DNA of 64,000 bases from an uncultured Dehalococcoidia bacterium (GCA_958295765.1 CATQHB010000001.1:186001-250000), one strand, 5' to 3'. Shown: positions 43,743 to 52,647, counted from the first letter of the stretch. Notes: generated from the letters alone by a model not told the origin. Numbers and translations: made by a program.

Positions 43743-44461
43743 TATATGGGGGGCTTTTCCGCAGGGAGACGGGGAGTATCGTTCCCCGCTCATGGTGAGC
43801 CTGTCGAAGGACGAACCGGTGGTTCGACAAGCTCACCATGAGCGGATTACAGACTTGGCACAATCACCGGAACACCGCCCCCGGCAATAGCGTCTTAACC
43901 AGGTCAACACCAGGTCAACCGTCGGCAACCCAAGCCACCGTCGTTCCGGCGAAAGCCGGAATCCAGGAAATCCCCCCGGAAAAGAACGTGCCGGTTACCG
44001 AGTGTTCTGGATTCCGGCCTTCGCCGGAACGACGGGTTTATGCTGCGATTGCCTTGGTTGGATGGTTCGACAAGCTCACCATGAGCGGATTTTGTTAAAG
44101 CGGAGTTGCCCACTTTCCCCGCTCATCCTGATTCTGCCATGTCATTATCCAGTTATGTCATTCCGACCGCAGGGAGGAATCTAAAAATCTTGAGAGTAGT
44201 CAAGGGCTGGCATTTTAGATTCCTCCCTGCGGTCGGAATGACATAGGGGTTGGTGGTCGGGATGGCATCGGAATTACTTGTAGGTGAGCTTGTCGAACCA
44301 CCGGTTCATCCTTCAACCGCTCATCCTGAGCGGGGGGCGGGGGCGGCGCAACTTTTAATCGCCCTGACCGGCTTGCAACCGGTGATACATCAATCCTCAA
44401 TATCTGATAGAATAATGCCAGCCGTAGCCTTTGACCTTTCCGGCGCGACTTTTCCGGGAGG
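43743..44461. repeat. Long intergenic repeat island (families C, A, D)
   Basis: A family C pair covers about 43785-43845. A family A inverted repeat lies at 43938-44035, then a single family C near 44066. A complete family D inverted repeat lies at about 44157-44251 (GTCATTCCGACCGCAGGGAG and its complement). A degenerate family C lies near 44283-44335. No gene is seen. Confidence 0.8.
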
Positions 44462-46414
44462 ATGCACAAAATCGAAACCCTGCTGTTCCTTTCTGCGACT
44501 CATGCCGAGGAAAGCATTGGGCTGATCCGGGACGTTGCCGTAACTATGGCGGTGGCCGGAGCGGCCCTGCTGCTGTTCCGCCGGCTCAGATTGCCGCAAG
44601 TCCTCGGCTACCTGCTGGCCGGCGTGATTGTCGGCCCCTTTACCTTTGCCGGAATCAATTTCGGCCCCCTGGCCGACTTCAACGGGCCGGTGCAGAACAT
44701 CGAAACCATCAGCATCCTGGCCGACCTGGGCCTGATTTTTCTCCTTTTCGGCATTGGACTGGAAGTCGGGTGGCAGCGCATCCGCCAGATTGGGTTTCGG
44801 GTTATCATCATCGGCTTCGTGGAAATGACCACGATGTTCGTCATCGGCTACGAAATCGCCGACCTGCTGGGCTGGACGCCGTTGGAAGGGATTTTCCTGG
44901 GCGCGGCCCTGTCCATCAGCAGTTCCGCCATCCTGATTAAGATGCTCCGGGACACCGGCACCCTCCATGCCCCCCATGGCCGGATAATTGTCGGCATCCT
45001 GGTGGTCGAGGACTTCATGGCGGTGATTCTGCTCACCGTCCTTTCCGGCATCACCACCACGGACAGCGCCAATCTGGGCGACATCGGGACGCTGGCCGGC
45101 AAGCTGGCGATTTTCGGTACGGCTACCCTGGTGTTCGGCGCCCTGTTTGCGCCCCGGCTCATCCGCTACATTGCCCGTTTCGAGTCGGATGAGGTGCTGC
45201 TGATAACCAGCCTGGCCCTGTGCTTTGGCCTGGCCCTGGCCGCCCACGAGTTGGGCCTGTCCGCCGCCGCCGGGGCCTTCCTGATCGGGATGATTCTCGG
45301 CGATACGGAACATTCGGAGGAAATCAGCCGGGTGATGAGTCCGGTGCGGGATATGTTCGCCGCCCTTTTCTTTGTGTCGCTGGGGATGCTGATGGATGTC
45401 TTTACCTTTGGCGATTACCTGGTGCCGGCGTTGATTATCTCGGCGGTGTTCATCGTAGGCAAGGTGGTGGCCGACACCACCGGCGCCCTGCTGTCGGGCC
45501 ACGACGGACGAACCTCGCTGCGGGTGGGCATGGGGATGCCCCAAATCGGGGAGTTTTCCCTGGCAATGGTCAAGACCGGGGCGGGGCATGGCACGGTGGG
45601 CGCGTTTCTCAGCCCGGTGATTACCGTCGCCACGGCCATTACCGCCCTGTTCTACCCGATTATTTTCCACTCGGCCACGCCCACGGCCAATTTTATCAGC
45701 CGTATTTCCCCCAATTGGCTACAGGAATACAGCAGCGTCCTTTTCATCTGGCTCACCGCCTCCCGCCGCGCCCTGATTCTGGACAACCCGTTGGCGCGCC
45801 AGATTAAACACTCGGTACAGTTTATCCTGCTGAATATGGGCATCATCGTGGTGATTCTCACGCTGGGGACGGTAGCCCTGGAGTTCACCAAGCTCCTGTC
45901 GGAGTGGACGCAGGCCGCCGAGGGAGTAATCGGCCTGGTTACCGGCGGCGCGGTGCTGGCCCTGTGCATCCCCTCCGGGGTAGCCATCTGGCGCAACTTG
46001 CAGAGTTTGACCGAGGCGGTAATGAATCAGGTGCTGCCCCGCTGGACTTCGTCGCCCGGCGGGCGGCACAGCCGGAACCTGCGGCTGGTATTGCGGAACT
46101 CGGCCCTGATTCTGCTGCTCATCCTGCCCACCATCTGGGGCATCCCCTTTCTGGTGCGGCTGCTGTCCCTGGGCAGCGTCGCGGCGCCGGTTCCCGCCCT
46201 GATACTGGTGGGAGTAACCGTCGGCGTGGCCCTGGCCGCCTTTCAGATGCACTCTACGCTGGAGGAAACCTTCCGGCGCACCTTCCTGGGCGTAGCCGAC
46301 CAGCACGAACATCCCCCGCCGGAACCGGAGTGGGGGGGCGAGCACCCGGATGCCCACCTCCATTCCGACGCCGGCACGGACCCCCGCCGCTTTGAGGCTA
46401 ACGATAATGACTAG
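44462..46414 (+). CDS. CPA2-family cation/proton antiporter (Kef-type)
   Basis: A 650-residue monovalent cation:proton antiporter. Residues 20-400 are the Na/H-exchanger domain: RRLRLPQVLGYLLAGVIVGP, LADLGLIFLLFGIGLEVGW, the helix-break SISSSAILIKML, and VVEDFMAVILLTVLSGI with the Asp of the ion-binding site. Four further hydrophobic segments follow (LLNMGIIVVILTLGTVAL, VTGGAVLALCIPSGVAIW, ALILLLILPTIWGIPFLV and VPALILVGVTVGVALAAF). The tail is His/Glu/Asp-rich (EHPPPEPEWGGEHPDAHLHS). There is no TrkA-N regulatory domain. The ribosome site GGGAGG abuts the ATG with no proper spacing, so the true start is uncertain. It probably controls pH or K+ and may be cotranscribed with the next gene. Confidence 0.88.
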   Translation: MHKIETLLFLSATHAEESIGLIRDVAVTMAVAGAALLLFRRLRLPQVLGYLLAGVIVGPFTFAGINFGPLADFNGPVQNIETISILADLGLIFLLFGIGLEVGWQRIRQIGFRVIIIGFVEMTTMFVIGYEIADLLGWTPLEGIFLGAALSISSSAILIKMLRDTGTLHAPHGRIIVGILVVEDFMAVILLTVLSGITTTDSANLGDIGTLAGKLAIFGTATLVFGALFAPRLIRYIARFESDEVLLITSLALCFGLALAAHELGLSAAAGAFLIGMILGDTEHSEEISRVMSPVRDMFAALFFVSLGMLMDVFTFGDYLVPALIISAVFIVGKVVADTTGALLSGHDGRTSLRVGMGMPQIGEFSLAMVKTGAGHGTVGAFLSPVITVATAITALFYPIIFHSATPTANFISRISPNWLQEYSSVLFIWLTASRRALILDNPLARQIKHSVQFILLNMGIIVVILTLGTVALEFTKLLSEWTQAAEGVIGLVTGGAVLALCIPSGVAIWRNLQSLTEAVMNQVLPRWTSSPGGRHSRNLRLVLRNSALILLLILPTIWGIPFLVRLLSLGSVAAPVPALILVGVTVGVALAAFQMHSTLEETFRRTFLGVADQHEHPPPEPEWGGEHPDAHLHSDAGTDPRRFEANDND

Positions 46415-46441
46415 TACTGACCAGGGTAAGGAGATACTGTA

Positions 46442-47365
46442 ATGCGTATATGCTCTTTTCTGCCCAGCGCCACCGAGATTGTGTACGTCCTGGGGTTGCA
46501 GGAACAGCTTTTCGGGGTAACTCACGAATGTGACTATCCGGGAGACGCCAAGGACAAGCCCTGGGTGGTGCGCAGCGTTTTCGACGGGATGGACCCGCAG
46601 CCCAGCAGCGGGGAGATTAACCGGGTCATCTCGGAGCGGCTGGAGCAGGGCCTGGGCATCTATGAGATTGACCAGGAGGTGATGCAGGCCGCCGCGCCGG
46701 ACTTGCTGCTGACTCAGGCCATCTGCGAGGTTTGAGCCATCTCCTCTCGGCAGGTTGCCGAGGTCAGCGTCAGCCTCCCCAAGGAACCCCAGGTCATATC
46801 CCTGGATCCTCAATACGTGGGGGACGTGCTGGAGGATATTCGGCGGGTGGGCCGGGCCACCGGGGCCGAGGCGGCGGCGGAATCGGTTACGGCACAGATG
46901 CAGCAGCGCATTGACGCCATCGCCGCCAAAACCGCCGACATTGCCCACCGGCCCCGGACGCTGCACTTGGAATGGGTTGACCCGCTGATGTGCGGCGGCC
47001 ACTGGGTGCCGGAAATGGTGGAGTTGGCCGGGGGCGTCAACTGCTTTGGCGACAAGGAAACCGGCTCTTTCCGCCTGGAATGGGATGAAATAGTCGCCAG
47101 CCAGCCGGAGGTAATCATCCTGATGCCCTGCGGTTTTGACGTGAAACGGGCGTTGCAAGATGCGCCGCTGCTGTCGGACCGGGAGGGCTGGGCCGCGCTG
47201 CCGGCGGTGCAAAACAACCGGGTTTATGCCATTGACGCCGGGGCCTATACCAGCCGTTCCGGGCCGCGCCTAGTGGCCGGCCTGGAAATAATGGCGGAGA
47301 TGCTGCACCCGGAACTGTTCTCCGGCCTGATACCGGAGGCCGGGGCGGTGCGATTGTACGGGTAG
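46442..47365 (+). CDS. Cobalamin-binding (BtuF-type) substrate-binding protein with in-frame TGA: candidate selenoprotein
   Basis: Two in-frame open segments (46442-46735 and 46736-47365) form one 307-residue protein if the TGA at 46733-46735 is decoded. The start MRICSFLPSATEIVYVLGL, HECDYP, and the C-terminal PRTLHLEWVDPLMCGGHWVP, EMVELAGGVNCFG and VYAIDAGAYTSRSGPRLV are the full set of the COG0614 cobalamin-binding group that lacks a signal peptide. In that group the stretch here reading LLTQAICEV-TGA-AISSRQVAEV is normally LxTQxLCxVCAVxxxxV, so TGA replaces the second Cys of a CxxC. A SECIS-like hairpin follows. An AAGGAGA site lies 8 bases before the ATG. It starts 27 bases after the antiporter. 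The alternative is a nonsense mutation of a Cys codon. Confidence 0.8.
46745..46763 (+). promoter_or_regulatory. Putative bacterial SECIS hairpin
   Basis: CTCGGCA (46746-46752) and TGCCGAG (46756-46762) make a perfect 7-bp stem closed by a GGT loop, extended by a T-G pair. The GGU loop begins 17 bases after the in-frame TGA; in E. coli fdhF the GGU of the SECIS loop begins 18 bases after UGA. Hairpin, loop sequence and spacing all fit SelB recognition. Confidence 0.65.
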
Positions 47366-47560
47366 GGCCGTACAACCCTGGCAACCGTCGACAACCCGTA
47401 CAACCGTCGTTCCGGCGAAAGCCGGAATCCAGGAAATCCTCCGGGAAAAGAACGAACCGGCTACCGAGGCTTCTGGATTCCGGCTTTCGCCGGAACGACG
47501 GTTTTATGATGATACTACCCGGCTGGGTAAGGAAAGATACCCGCCCCGGCCGGTTTTCTT
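47366..47560. repeat. Intergenic region with family A repeat
   Basis: A family A inverted repeat lies at 47404-47501 between two convergent genes. Short CAACCGTCGACAACC repeats precede it. Confidence 0.8.
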
Positions 47561-49003
47561 TCAGCCCAGCGCCGCCGCCAAGGACTTCAGGTTATTCAGT
47601 TCCGGGGTCTCCGGGTCGCCGTGCTGCCGCCAATCCCCGGCGGCTTGAGTCAGGTTGTCCTGGGCGGCGGCGGTTTCTCCTTTGCCGGCCATTACCCGGC
47701 CCAGCCAGAAGGTATCCCGCACCGTTTCCCGCCGGCTCAGCCGCTCTTGCAGCATCGCCTCGGCCCGGTCGAACTGCTCGGCCCGCAAGTAGGCTTCCAG
47801 CAGGGTGTCCTCAAACACTTCCCGCTGGGCGTGGCTGCCGCCGATGCGGGTCAGTTGGGGAAAGACCGGCTCCAGCCAAGCTACGGCCCCGGCGTAGTCC
47901 TCCTGAGCAAAGGCGTCAATGCCCTGGGCCAGGGGCAGGATAATCTCCTTGGCAAAGACGCTACCCTTTTCCGCGTCGGTATGCAGCCGCTCAATCATCT
48001 GCTCCATCATTTCCCGGTCGCCGCTGGCGGCAAAGGCCAGGGCAGCGTGGGCGTCGCGGAAAGCCGGGCCGGGCCGGGTAGCGGCGGGGGCGGCCTGTTC
48101 CTTCACCTCGGCCCAGGGCACCGGGGGAGCCTCCTGCCCGTAGATTTGGAGCCGCCACAGCAGCGAGGCGCTGTCGGAGAGGCCGGAGATGTTCTTTTCG
48201 ACGGCGGTGGGCCGAATCCAATCCTCGTAGAGTTGCAGCGCCTCCTGATAACGGCCCAGGGCCAACTCGAACAGAGCCTGGTGCCAGGACAAGTGGACGT
48301 GGTAGGTGGCGCGGGGGTCAAATCCCTCCAGCCAATTGCCCAGGAAATCGCCGCCGGTGGCGGCATCGCCCCATTCAAAGTAGGAGTGAGTAACCGAGTG
48401 GGCGGCCACCGCGTTGGCGGGATTCAATTCCAGGGAACGCTGGGCCAGTTGCAGGGCCTGGTCGATGTGGCCCATTTCGTGGTGGGCAAAGGCGTACTGG
48501 CCCAGGAAGGCCCAATCGTCGCCGCAGTGGGGGGCCAACTCCTGCATCATGGCGAACAGGGCCGGCGGAAAGTGCGGCTCCCCGGCGCCGCTGCAACCCA
48601 GCATATAGAGGCGCTGGGCCACCCGCATCAGGATGGCATCCCGGGGATATTCGGCCAGGTGTTCCTTGGCCCGCTTGATGGCGTAGGGGCCTTTGCCGTG
48701 GGCCCACAGGCTGACGGCCTCAATGTGATGGCGTTCCCGGCGGGTGATGCCGTCGGCCAGGGCCAGGCCCTGCTTGGCGCTTTCCCGGGCCTCCTCGGGA
48801 CGGGCGCGGGTCATGTGCATAAAGGCCAGGCAGCCATGGGCCAGGGCAAAGCCCTCATCCAGGTCAATGGCCTCCTGGAGCTTTTCCTCGGCGCCGTAGT
48901 TCTGCGCCAGCAGCAGGTCAACGCCCTCCTGCCAGCGGTCGGCGGCGGCCGGGGAGTTGGTGGAGAGGGTCATTCCGTAGCGGTCTTTGCGGTTGGCCGG
49001 CAT
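47561..49003 (-). CDS. Tetratricopeptide repeat protein 38 (TTC38)-like
   Basis: A 480-residue all-helical cytosolic protein. It resembles the TTC38 family, conserved from bacteria to animals and without a known activity. Typical segments: KLQEAIDLDEGFALAHGCLA near the start, RRERHHIEAVSLWAHGKGPY, MRVAQRLYMLG, DDWAFLGQYAFAHHEMGHID and HVHLSWHQALFELALGRYQE, where the paired His/Trp residues are strongly conserved in the family. Helical repeats suggest a binding scaffold. An in-frame ATG ten codons downstream (MTLSTNSPAAAD) is an alternative start. It follows the PaREP1-like gene after 12 bases on the same strand, so the two form an operon. Confidence 0.85.
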   Translation of the reverse strand: MPANRKDRYGMTLSTNSPAAADRWQEGVDLLLAQNYGAEEKLQEAIDLDEGFALAHGCLAFMHMTRARPEEARESAKQGLALADGITRRERHHIEAVSLWAHGKGPYAIKRAKEHLAEYPRDAILMRVAQRLYMLGCSGAGEPHFPPALFAMMQELAPHCGDDWAFLGQYAFAHHEMGHIDQALQLAQRSLELNPANAVAAHSVTHSYFEWGDAATGGDFLGNWLEGFDPRATYHVHLSWHQALFELALGRYQEALQLYEDWIRPTAVEKNISGLSDSASLLWRLQIYGQEAPPVPWAEVKEQAAPAATRPGPAFRDAHAALAFAASGDREMMEQMIERLHTDAEKGSVFAKEIILPLAQGIDAFAQEDYAGAVAWLEPVFPQLTRIGGSHAQREVFEDTLLEAYLRAEQFDRAEAMLQERLSRRETVRDTFWLGRVMAGKGETAAAQDNLTQAAGDWRQHGDPETPELNNLKSLAAALG

Positions 49004-49015
49004 CGCTGCACCTCC

Positions 49016-49564
49016 CTAAGTATGCGGTGGTTTTACCGAGGGCAAATTTTCCACTTCCGCCTCGCTGAACACTTCACCAAAGGCGGCCCGGTCGCTCAGA
49101 GGACGGGTAAGCGTGCGCCAGTGGCGTTCCTGAACTTGCCGCTGCGCCGGCGTCAAATGTTCCTGGCTGGGCAACGGGGCAAGACGCATCCGGGCCAAAT
49201 CCTGACAGAATTCCCGGGCCAGGTCCAGCATCGGGATAACATTGGGGGCAAAATACTGATGTTCGTAATTATTGGTATGCAAGTTGTCAAAGGCGAGAAA
49301 GCTGACGTGGAAGTCGGGCCGGTTCCACTCGACAGCCAGGTAGAAAGCGGCGGCGCGCAGGTGGTTGTGGTAGCGGTGGTTCCAGCCCCTGGGCTGGCAG
49401 ACGGCTTTGATGGCGCTGGCAACGGCGTTCCAAATCTCTTCCGATGCTTGCAGGGCGTCATCCTCGGCCAGGGCCGCGGCGGCCTTTTCCAAGTGTTCCC
49501 GGCTTAATTCCTCGTACCTTTCCGGCGGGGAGGGACGCAGTTTCTCTTCGGCGGGAGTGGTCAT
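49016..49564 (-). CDS. PaREP1/HEPN-like domain protein
   Basis: A 182-residue, mostly helical protein. RYEELSREHLEKAAAALAED, ASEEIWNAVASAIKAVCQPR and GWNHRYHNHL match the pattern of PaREP1/HEPN-type proteins (helical bundle, an Arg/His pair in the second half). HEPN proteins include RNases and nucleotidyltransferase partners, but the classic RxxxxH is not clear here: the residues are RGWNHRYHNH. The C-terminal half (FDNLHTNNYEHQYF, DLAREFCQDLARM) is unassigned. The start follows a GGGGAG site. It is upstream of and close to the TTC38-like gene. Confidence 0.65.
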   Translation of the reverse strand: MTTPAEEKLRPSPPERYEELSREHLEKAAAALAEDDALQASEEIWNAVASAIKAVCQPRGWNHRYHNHLRAAAFYLAVEWNRPDFHVSFLAFDNLHTNNYEHQYFAPNVIPMLDLAREFCQDLARMRLAPLPSQEHLTPAQRQVQERHWRTLTRPLSDRAAFGEVFSEAEVENLPSVKPPHT

Positions 49565-49978
49565 TTTCGGCTCCCCTTACGATAGGGTTAGGCTATGATA
49601 CCATTTCCGGGCCGGGATTGTCGCTACCCGGATTGGGGGTATCCGGGCAATTGCATCATGAACAACCCGTCGTTCCGGCGAAAGCCGGAATCCAGACCGC
49701 CCGGTAGCCGGCCCGCCTCTTTTCCTGTAGGATTTCTTGGATTCCGGCTTTCGCCGGAACGACGGTTGCTTGGGTTGCCCTTGGTTAAGACGCGATTGAC
49801 TTGGAGGGCATTAACATCGGGGTAGGGGCGGGTTTATAACCCGCCCAACCTTTGCCAGCATAACCGTTTTGACCCGTTACCAGGGCGGGTTACAAACCCG
49901 CCCCTACCATCTATTGGAACCAGGCCAAGAACACCAATCCTCTATTGAACATATTGGGCAGGGGATGCGCCGCCCCCT
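49565..49978. repeat. Intergenic repeat island (families A, B, F)
   Basis: A family A inverted repeat lies at 49667-49765, and a shortened family B element at 49823-49908 (its inner spacer is about 30 bases shorter than in other copies). No gene is present. Confidence 0.8.
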
Positions 49979-51076
49979 TTAAGCGTCGGGCAGGCGGATT
50001 ACGGAGCGCAGGGTTTCGCCCCGTTCCATGGCCTCAAAGGCGGCCTCGGTGTCTTCCAGGTTGATGACCCGGGACACTACCCGGTCCAGGTCCAGTTCGC
50101 CAGACAGGTAGTAGTTTGCCAGCAGGGGAAAGTCCCGGGAGGGCAGGTTGTCGCCGTACCAGCTAACCCGCAGGGAACCGCCCAGGCCAAAGAATTGCAG
50201 CATCGGCACTTCCGCCACCATAGTCGGGTCGGGGACGCCAATCAGGACGCAGGCGCCGGCCAGGTCCCGGGACCACAGGGCTTGCAGCAGGGTTTGGGGC
50301 ATCCCGACGCACTCAAAGGAATAGTCCACGCCGTTGCCCCCGGTCAGTTCCTTGATTGCCGCCACCGGGTCAACCTGGGCGGCGTTCACCAGGTCGGTGG
50401 CGCCAAACTCCTTGGCCCAGGCCAGCTTGTTGTCGGCGATGTCCACGGCGATAATCCGGCCGGCCCGGGCCAGCTTGGCGCCCATAATTACGCTGGAGCC
50501 GATGCCGCCGCAGCCATAGACGGCGACGCTCCCGCCCCGGCGCACCCCGGCGGTGTAGAGGACGGCGCCGACGCCGGTAGTTACGCCACAACCCAGCAGG
50601 CTGGCTTGTTCCGGCGGGCAGGCGGTGGGAACCGGCACGGCCTGGCGGGCCGCTACGACGGTATGGGTGCAAAAGGTGCCAATGCCCAGGGCCGGGCTGA
50701 GAGTGGCGCCGTCCTTTTGGGCGGTCATTCGCGGCTGGGCGTTGAGGCTGGCCGAGCAGAGGTTGGGCTGCCCCAGGGCGCAGAACCGGCAGTAGCCGCA
50801 GGGGGCGCGCCAGGCCAGCACCACGTAATCGCCCACCTGGGGGTCGGTAACGCCCTCGCCCACCGCCTCGACGATGCCGGAACCTTCGTGGCCCAGCAGG
50901 TAGGGAAATTCGTTGCCGATTTTGCCCAGCTTGTAGTGCAGGTCGGTATGGCAGACGCCGCTGGCTAGAATCCGCACCAGAACCTCGCCCGGCCCCGGAT
51001 CGTCAATGATGATTTCCTCCAGCAGGGCGGGCGCGCCGGCGGCCCGGGATACAACTCCCCTTCCGTTGATGGGCAT
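49979..51076 (-). CDS. Zinc-dependent alcohol dehydrogenase (class III / NDMA-dependent-like)
   Basis: A 365-residue medium-chain dehydrogenase that oxidises an alcohol or S-hydroxymethyl-thiol with NAD. Catalytic zinc ligands: Cys in SGVCHTDLHY, His in LGHEGSGIV, Cys in LLGCGVTTG. The structural zinc has four Cys in CGYCRFCALGQPNLC. The nucleotide fold is VAVYGCGGIGSSVIMGAKLA; the Asp in IAVDIADNK favours NAD over NADP. The long form with the class III-type loop fits mycothiol/NDMA-dependent or formaldehyde dehydrogenase-like enzymes, but the substrate is open. It stands alone. Confidence 0.9.
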   Translation of the reverse strand: MPINGRGVVSRAAGAPALLEEIIIDDPGPGEVLVRILASGVCHTDLHYKLGKIGNEFPYLLGHEGSGIVEAVGEGVTDPQVGDYVVLAWRAPCGYCRFCALGQPNLCSASLNAQPRMTAQKDGATLSPALGIGTFCTHTVVAARQAVPVPTACPPEQASLLGCGVTTGVGAVLYTAGVRRGGSVAVYGCGGIGSSVIMGAKLARAGRIIAVDIADNKLAWAKEFGATDLVNAAQVDPVAAIKELTGGNGVDYSFECVGMPQTLLQALWSRDLAGACVLIGVPDPTMVAEVPMLQFFGLGGSLRVSWYGDNLPSRDFPLLANYYLSGELDLDRVVSRVINLEDTEAAFEAMERGETLRSVIRLPDA

Positions 51077-51271
51077 ACTTAAACCTCCGTTTGGCGGGAG
51101 AGTAGGGAAGCCGATTCTCTCCCGTTAGGTGTAGGTGGATTGCGGGTTTACGGGTTTGGATTATGGCATTGACGGCGGGCGTTGGCAATGGATATGCTAT
51201 AGGTGTTGAGTTAGCCGGTTCCCCTGGCAGTAAACGGTTGCGCCCGGCGCCGCGCCGGAAAGGAGAGAGGG
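51077..51271. other. Divergent intergenic region
   Basis: Between two divergent genes and free of the window's repeat families. It carries the promoter of the binding-protein gene near its right end. Confidence 0.5.
51169..51203 (+). promoter_or_regulatory. Promoter candidate of the family 3 binding protein
   Basis: TTGACG (51169-51174), an 18-base spacer and TATGCT (51193-51198), overlapping an extended -10-like TGCTATAGG (51195-51203). The ATG lies about 70 bases downstream after GGAAAGGAGAG. Confidence 0.5.
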
Positions 51272-52102
51272 ATGAAAAATCGCGTAGTTGTCCGCGCTAT
51301 GGCCGGCCTGATTCTGGCGGTTTTGCTGGCCGGGGGATTGGCGGCCTGCGGCGCTTTCACCAGCGATAGGGAGCTGATTATCGGAATCAGCACGGACTAT
51401 CCGCCTTTCAGTTACGTCAATGCTGAAGGCGAGTTGGCCGGGTTTGACTATGAGTACGGCAAGCTGCTGTGCGAAAACCTCAAGGCGAAGTGCGAGTGGC
51501 AGACCGACCCCTTTGAGAACATCTTTGACCGAACCGCGCAGGGTGATTTTGACTTGGCCGTTTCCTCCCATACGCAGACGGAAGAGCGGGAGCAGTTGGT
51601 TCATTTCTCCGACCCGTACTACTACTCTTACGGCCAGTTTGTGCGGCGGGCCGGCAGCGGGGCGGAACTGGACGGCTCCGGGGTGATTGCCGTTCAGACG
51701 AACGGCATATATGAACGCTACATGAACTCCGGAGCCTTTGAGAATTACCAGATACTGTTCTTGGAGAATCAGGTAATGGCCTTTGAGGCCGTGGCCGAGG
51801 GCCGGGCTGACCTGACCATCGCGGACGACGTGCTTACCGACCTGGCGGTTAATCAATCGACCTACCTGGCCGGGGGCGCGCTGGGAGCCTTTGAGCGGGT
51901 GGGCGAGCCGATTATACCGGCCCCCGGCACGCCGGAGTTTGACGCCCTGGGAACCGGCGCCATCGGCATCGTGGTGACGAAAGACAACGAAGACCTGCTG
52001 CCGGACATTAACCGGGCCATCAAGGAAATCAACCAGGGCCAGGCGATCGCCACGGTAAGCGAAGGCTACTTCGGGAGAAATATAGTGAGCCAGGGGCCGT
52101 AG
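51272..52102 (+). CDS. ABC transporter substrate-binding lipoprotein, family 3 (amino-acid type)
   Basis: A 276-residue polar-amino-acid-type binding protein. The signal peptide (VRAMAGLILAVLLAGGL) ends AAC with Cys26. The domain starts ELIIGISTDYPPFSYVNAEG and continues LAGFDYEYGKLLCENL, FDLAVSSHTQTEEREQLVHF (the family signature, with the ligand-contacting Arg replaced by the TEER series) and FSDPYYYSYGQFV. No permease or ATPase gene is near. It could feed a distant transporter or act as a sensor. The ATG follows AAAGGAGAG. Confidence 0.9.
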   Translation: MKNRVVVRAMAGLILAVLLAGGLAACGAFTSDRELIIGISTDYPPFSYVNAEGELAGFDYEYGKLLCENLKAKCEWQTDPFENIFDRTAQGDFDLAVSSHTQTEEREQLVHFSDPYYYSYGQFVRRAGSGAELDGSGVIAVQTNGIYERYMNSGAFENYQILFLENQVMAFEAVAEGRADLTIADDVLTDLAVNQSTYLAGGALGAFERVGEPIIPAPGTPEFDALGTGAIGIVVTKDNEDLLPDINRAIKEINQGQAIATVSEGYFGRNIVSQGP

Positions 52103-52407
52103 CCGGGTAGGGCAAGGTTGGGTATTCTCAACCGGTGTTGAGAATCCTGCCGGCCCGGTTTCGGTGTCCCGGTTTCGGTGGATGGTAGGTAGGGGCGGGT
52201 TTGTAACCCGCCCTTCCTTGGGTGCAGGAATGGGTCGGATCTGGCATACCCGGTTTCCCAGGATGTCATTGCCCTTGAACGCAGGACGGGTTACAAACCC
52301 GCCCCTACCCAGATAATAATACCAACACCCGTTGAGAATACCCAAAGTTGTCCGGGTTGACATCTCCGCTCATCCTTCGACAAGCTCAGGATGAGCGGAT
52401 GATTGAG
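52103..52407. repeat. Intergenic repeat island (families F, B, C)
   Basis: A family F pair (GGTATTCTCAACCGGTGTTG, and its complement near 52318-52341) brackets a family B element at 52190-52309, an order also seen near 60.2 kb. A family C end lies at about 52371-52400. Confidence 0.8.
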
Positions 52408-52647
52408 TCAAGACACTTTGCCGGGCTGGGCCGCCAGGTCAGCAGCCTTATCCGGGGATTGAGCGGCGGCGTTCAGGATCGGCAGCAGCAACTCGGCGGC
52501 ATGTTCAATCATCAAGCCGTTGGGTTGCTCAGCATCGTCAAAAAAGACGGTGACGTTCTCGGCAATATCCTCACCGCTGGGCGTGGGCCGCCCGTTGCCC
52601 AGCCACAGGGTGTCGGACTCCGGGTGATAATCAATTTTCAGTTTCAT
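52408..52647 (-). CDS. DUF2283 family protein
   Basis: A 79-residue protein whose first 35 residues, MKLKIDYHPESDTLWLGNG, match DUF2283 (small proteins with a 'YDxxaDaLYi' strand pattern, probably antitoxins). FDDAEQPNGLMIEHAAELL is the second typical strand and helix. The start at 52647 has GGGGAGG upstream and its ATG overlaps the stop of the gene before it (ATGA). The two genes form a coupled pair of the toxin-antitoxin kind. Confidence 0.85.
   Translation of the reverse strand: MKLKIDYHPESDTLWLGNGRPTPSGEDIAENVTVFFDDAEQPNGLMIEHAAELLLPILNAAAQSPDKAADLAAQPGKVS

Noticed and set aside
46733-46735. The TGA as a plain pseudogene stop
   Set aside because: Not excluded, but disfavoured: the downstream 210 codons are intact and conserved, the TGA sits exactly at a motif Cys, and a SECIS-like hairpin follows at the right distance.
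47621-49507. A 628-codon open frame on the plus strand
   Set aside because: It is antisense to the TTC38-like and PaREP1-like genes and is rich in Gly, Val, Leu and Gln without domain motifs; an artefact of GC-rich codons. The same applies to long antisense frames at 17207-18445 and 52839-54245.
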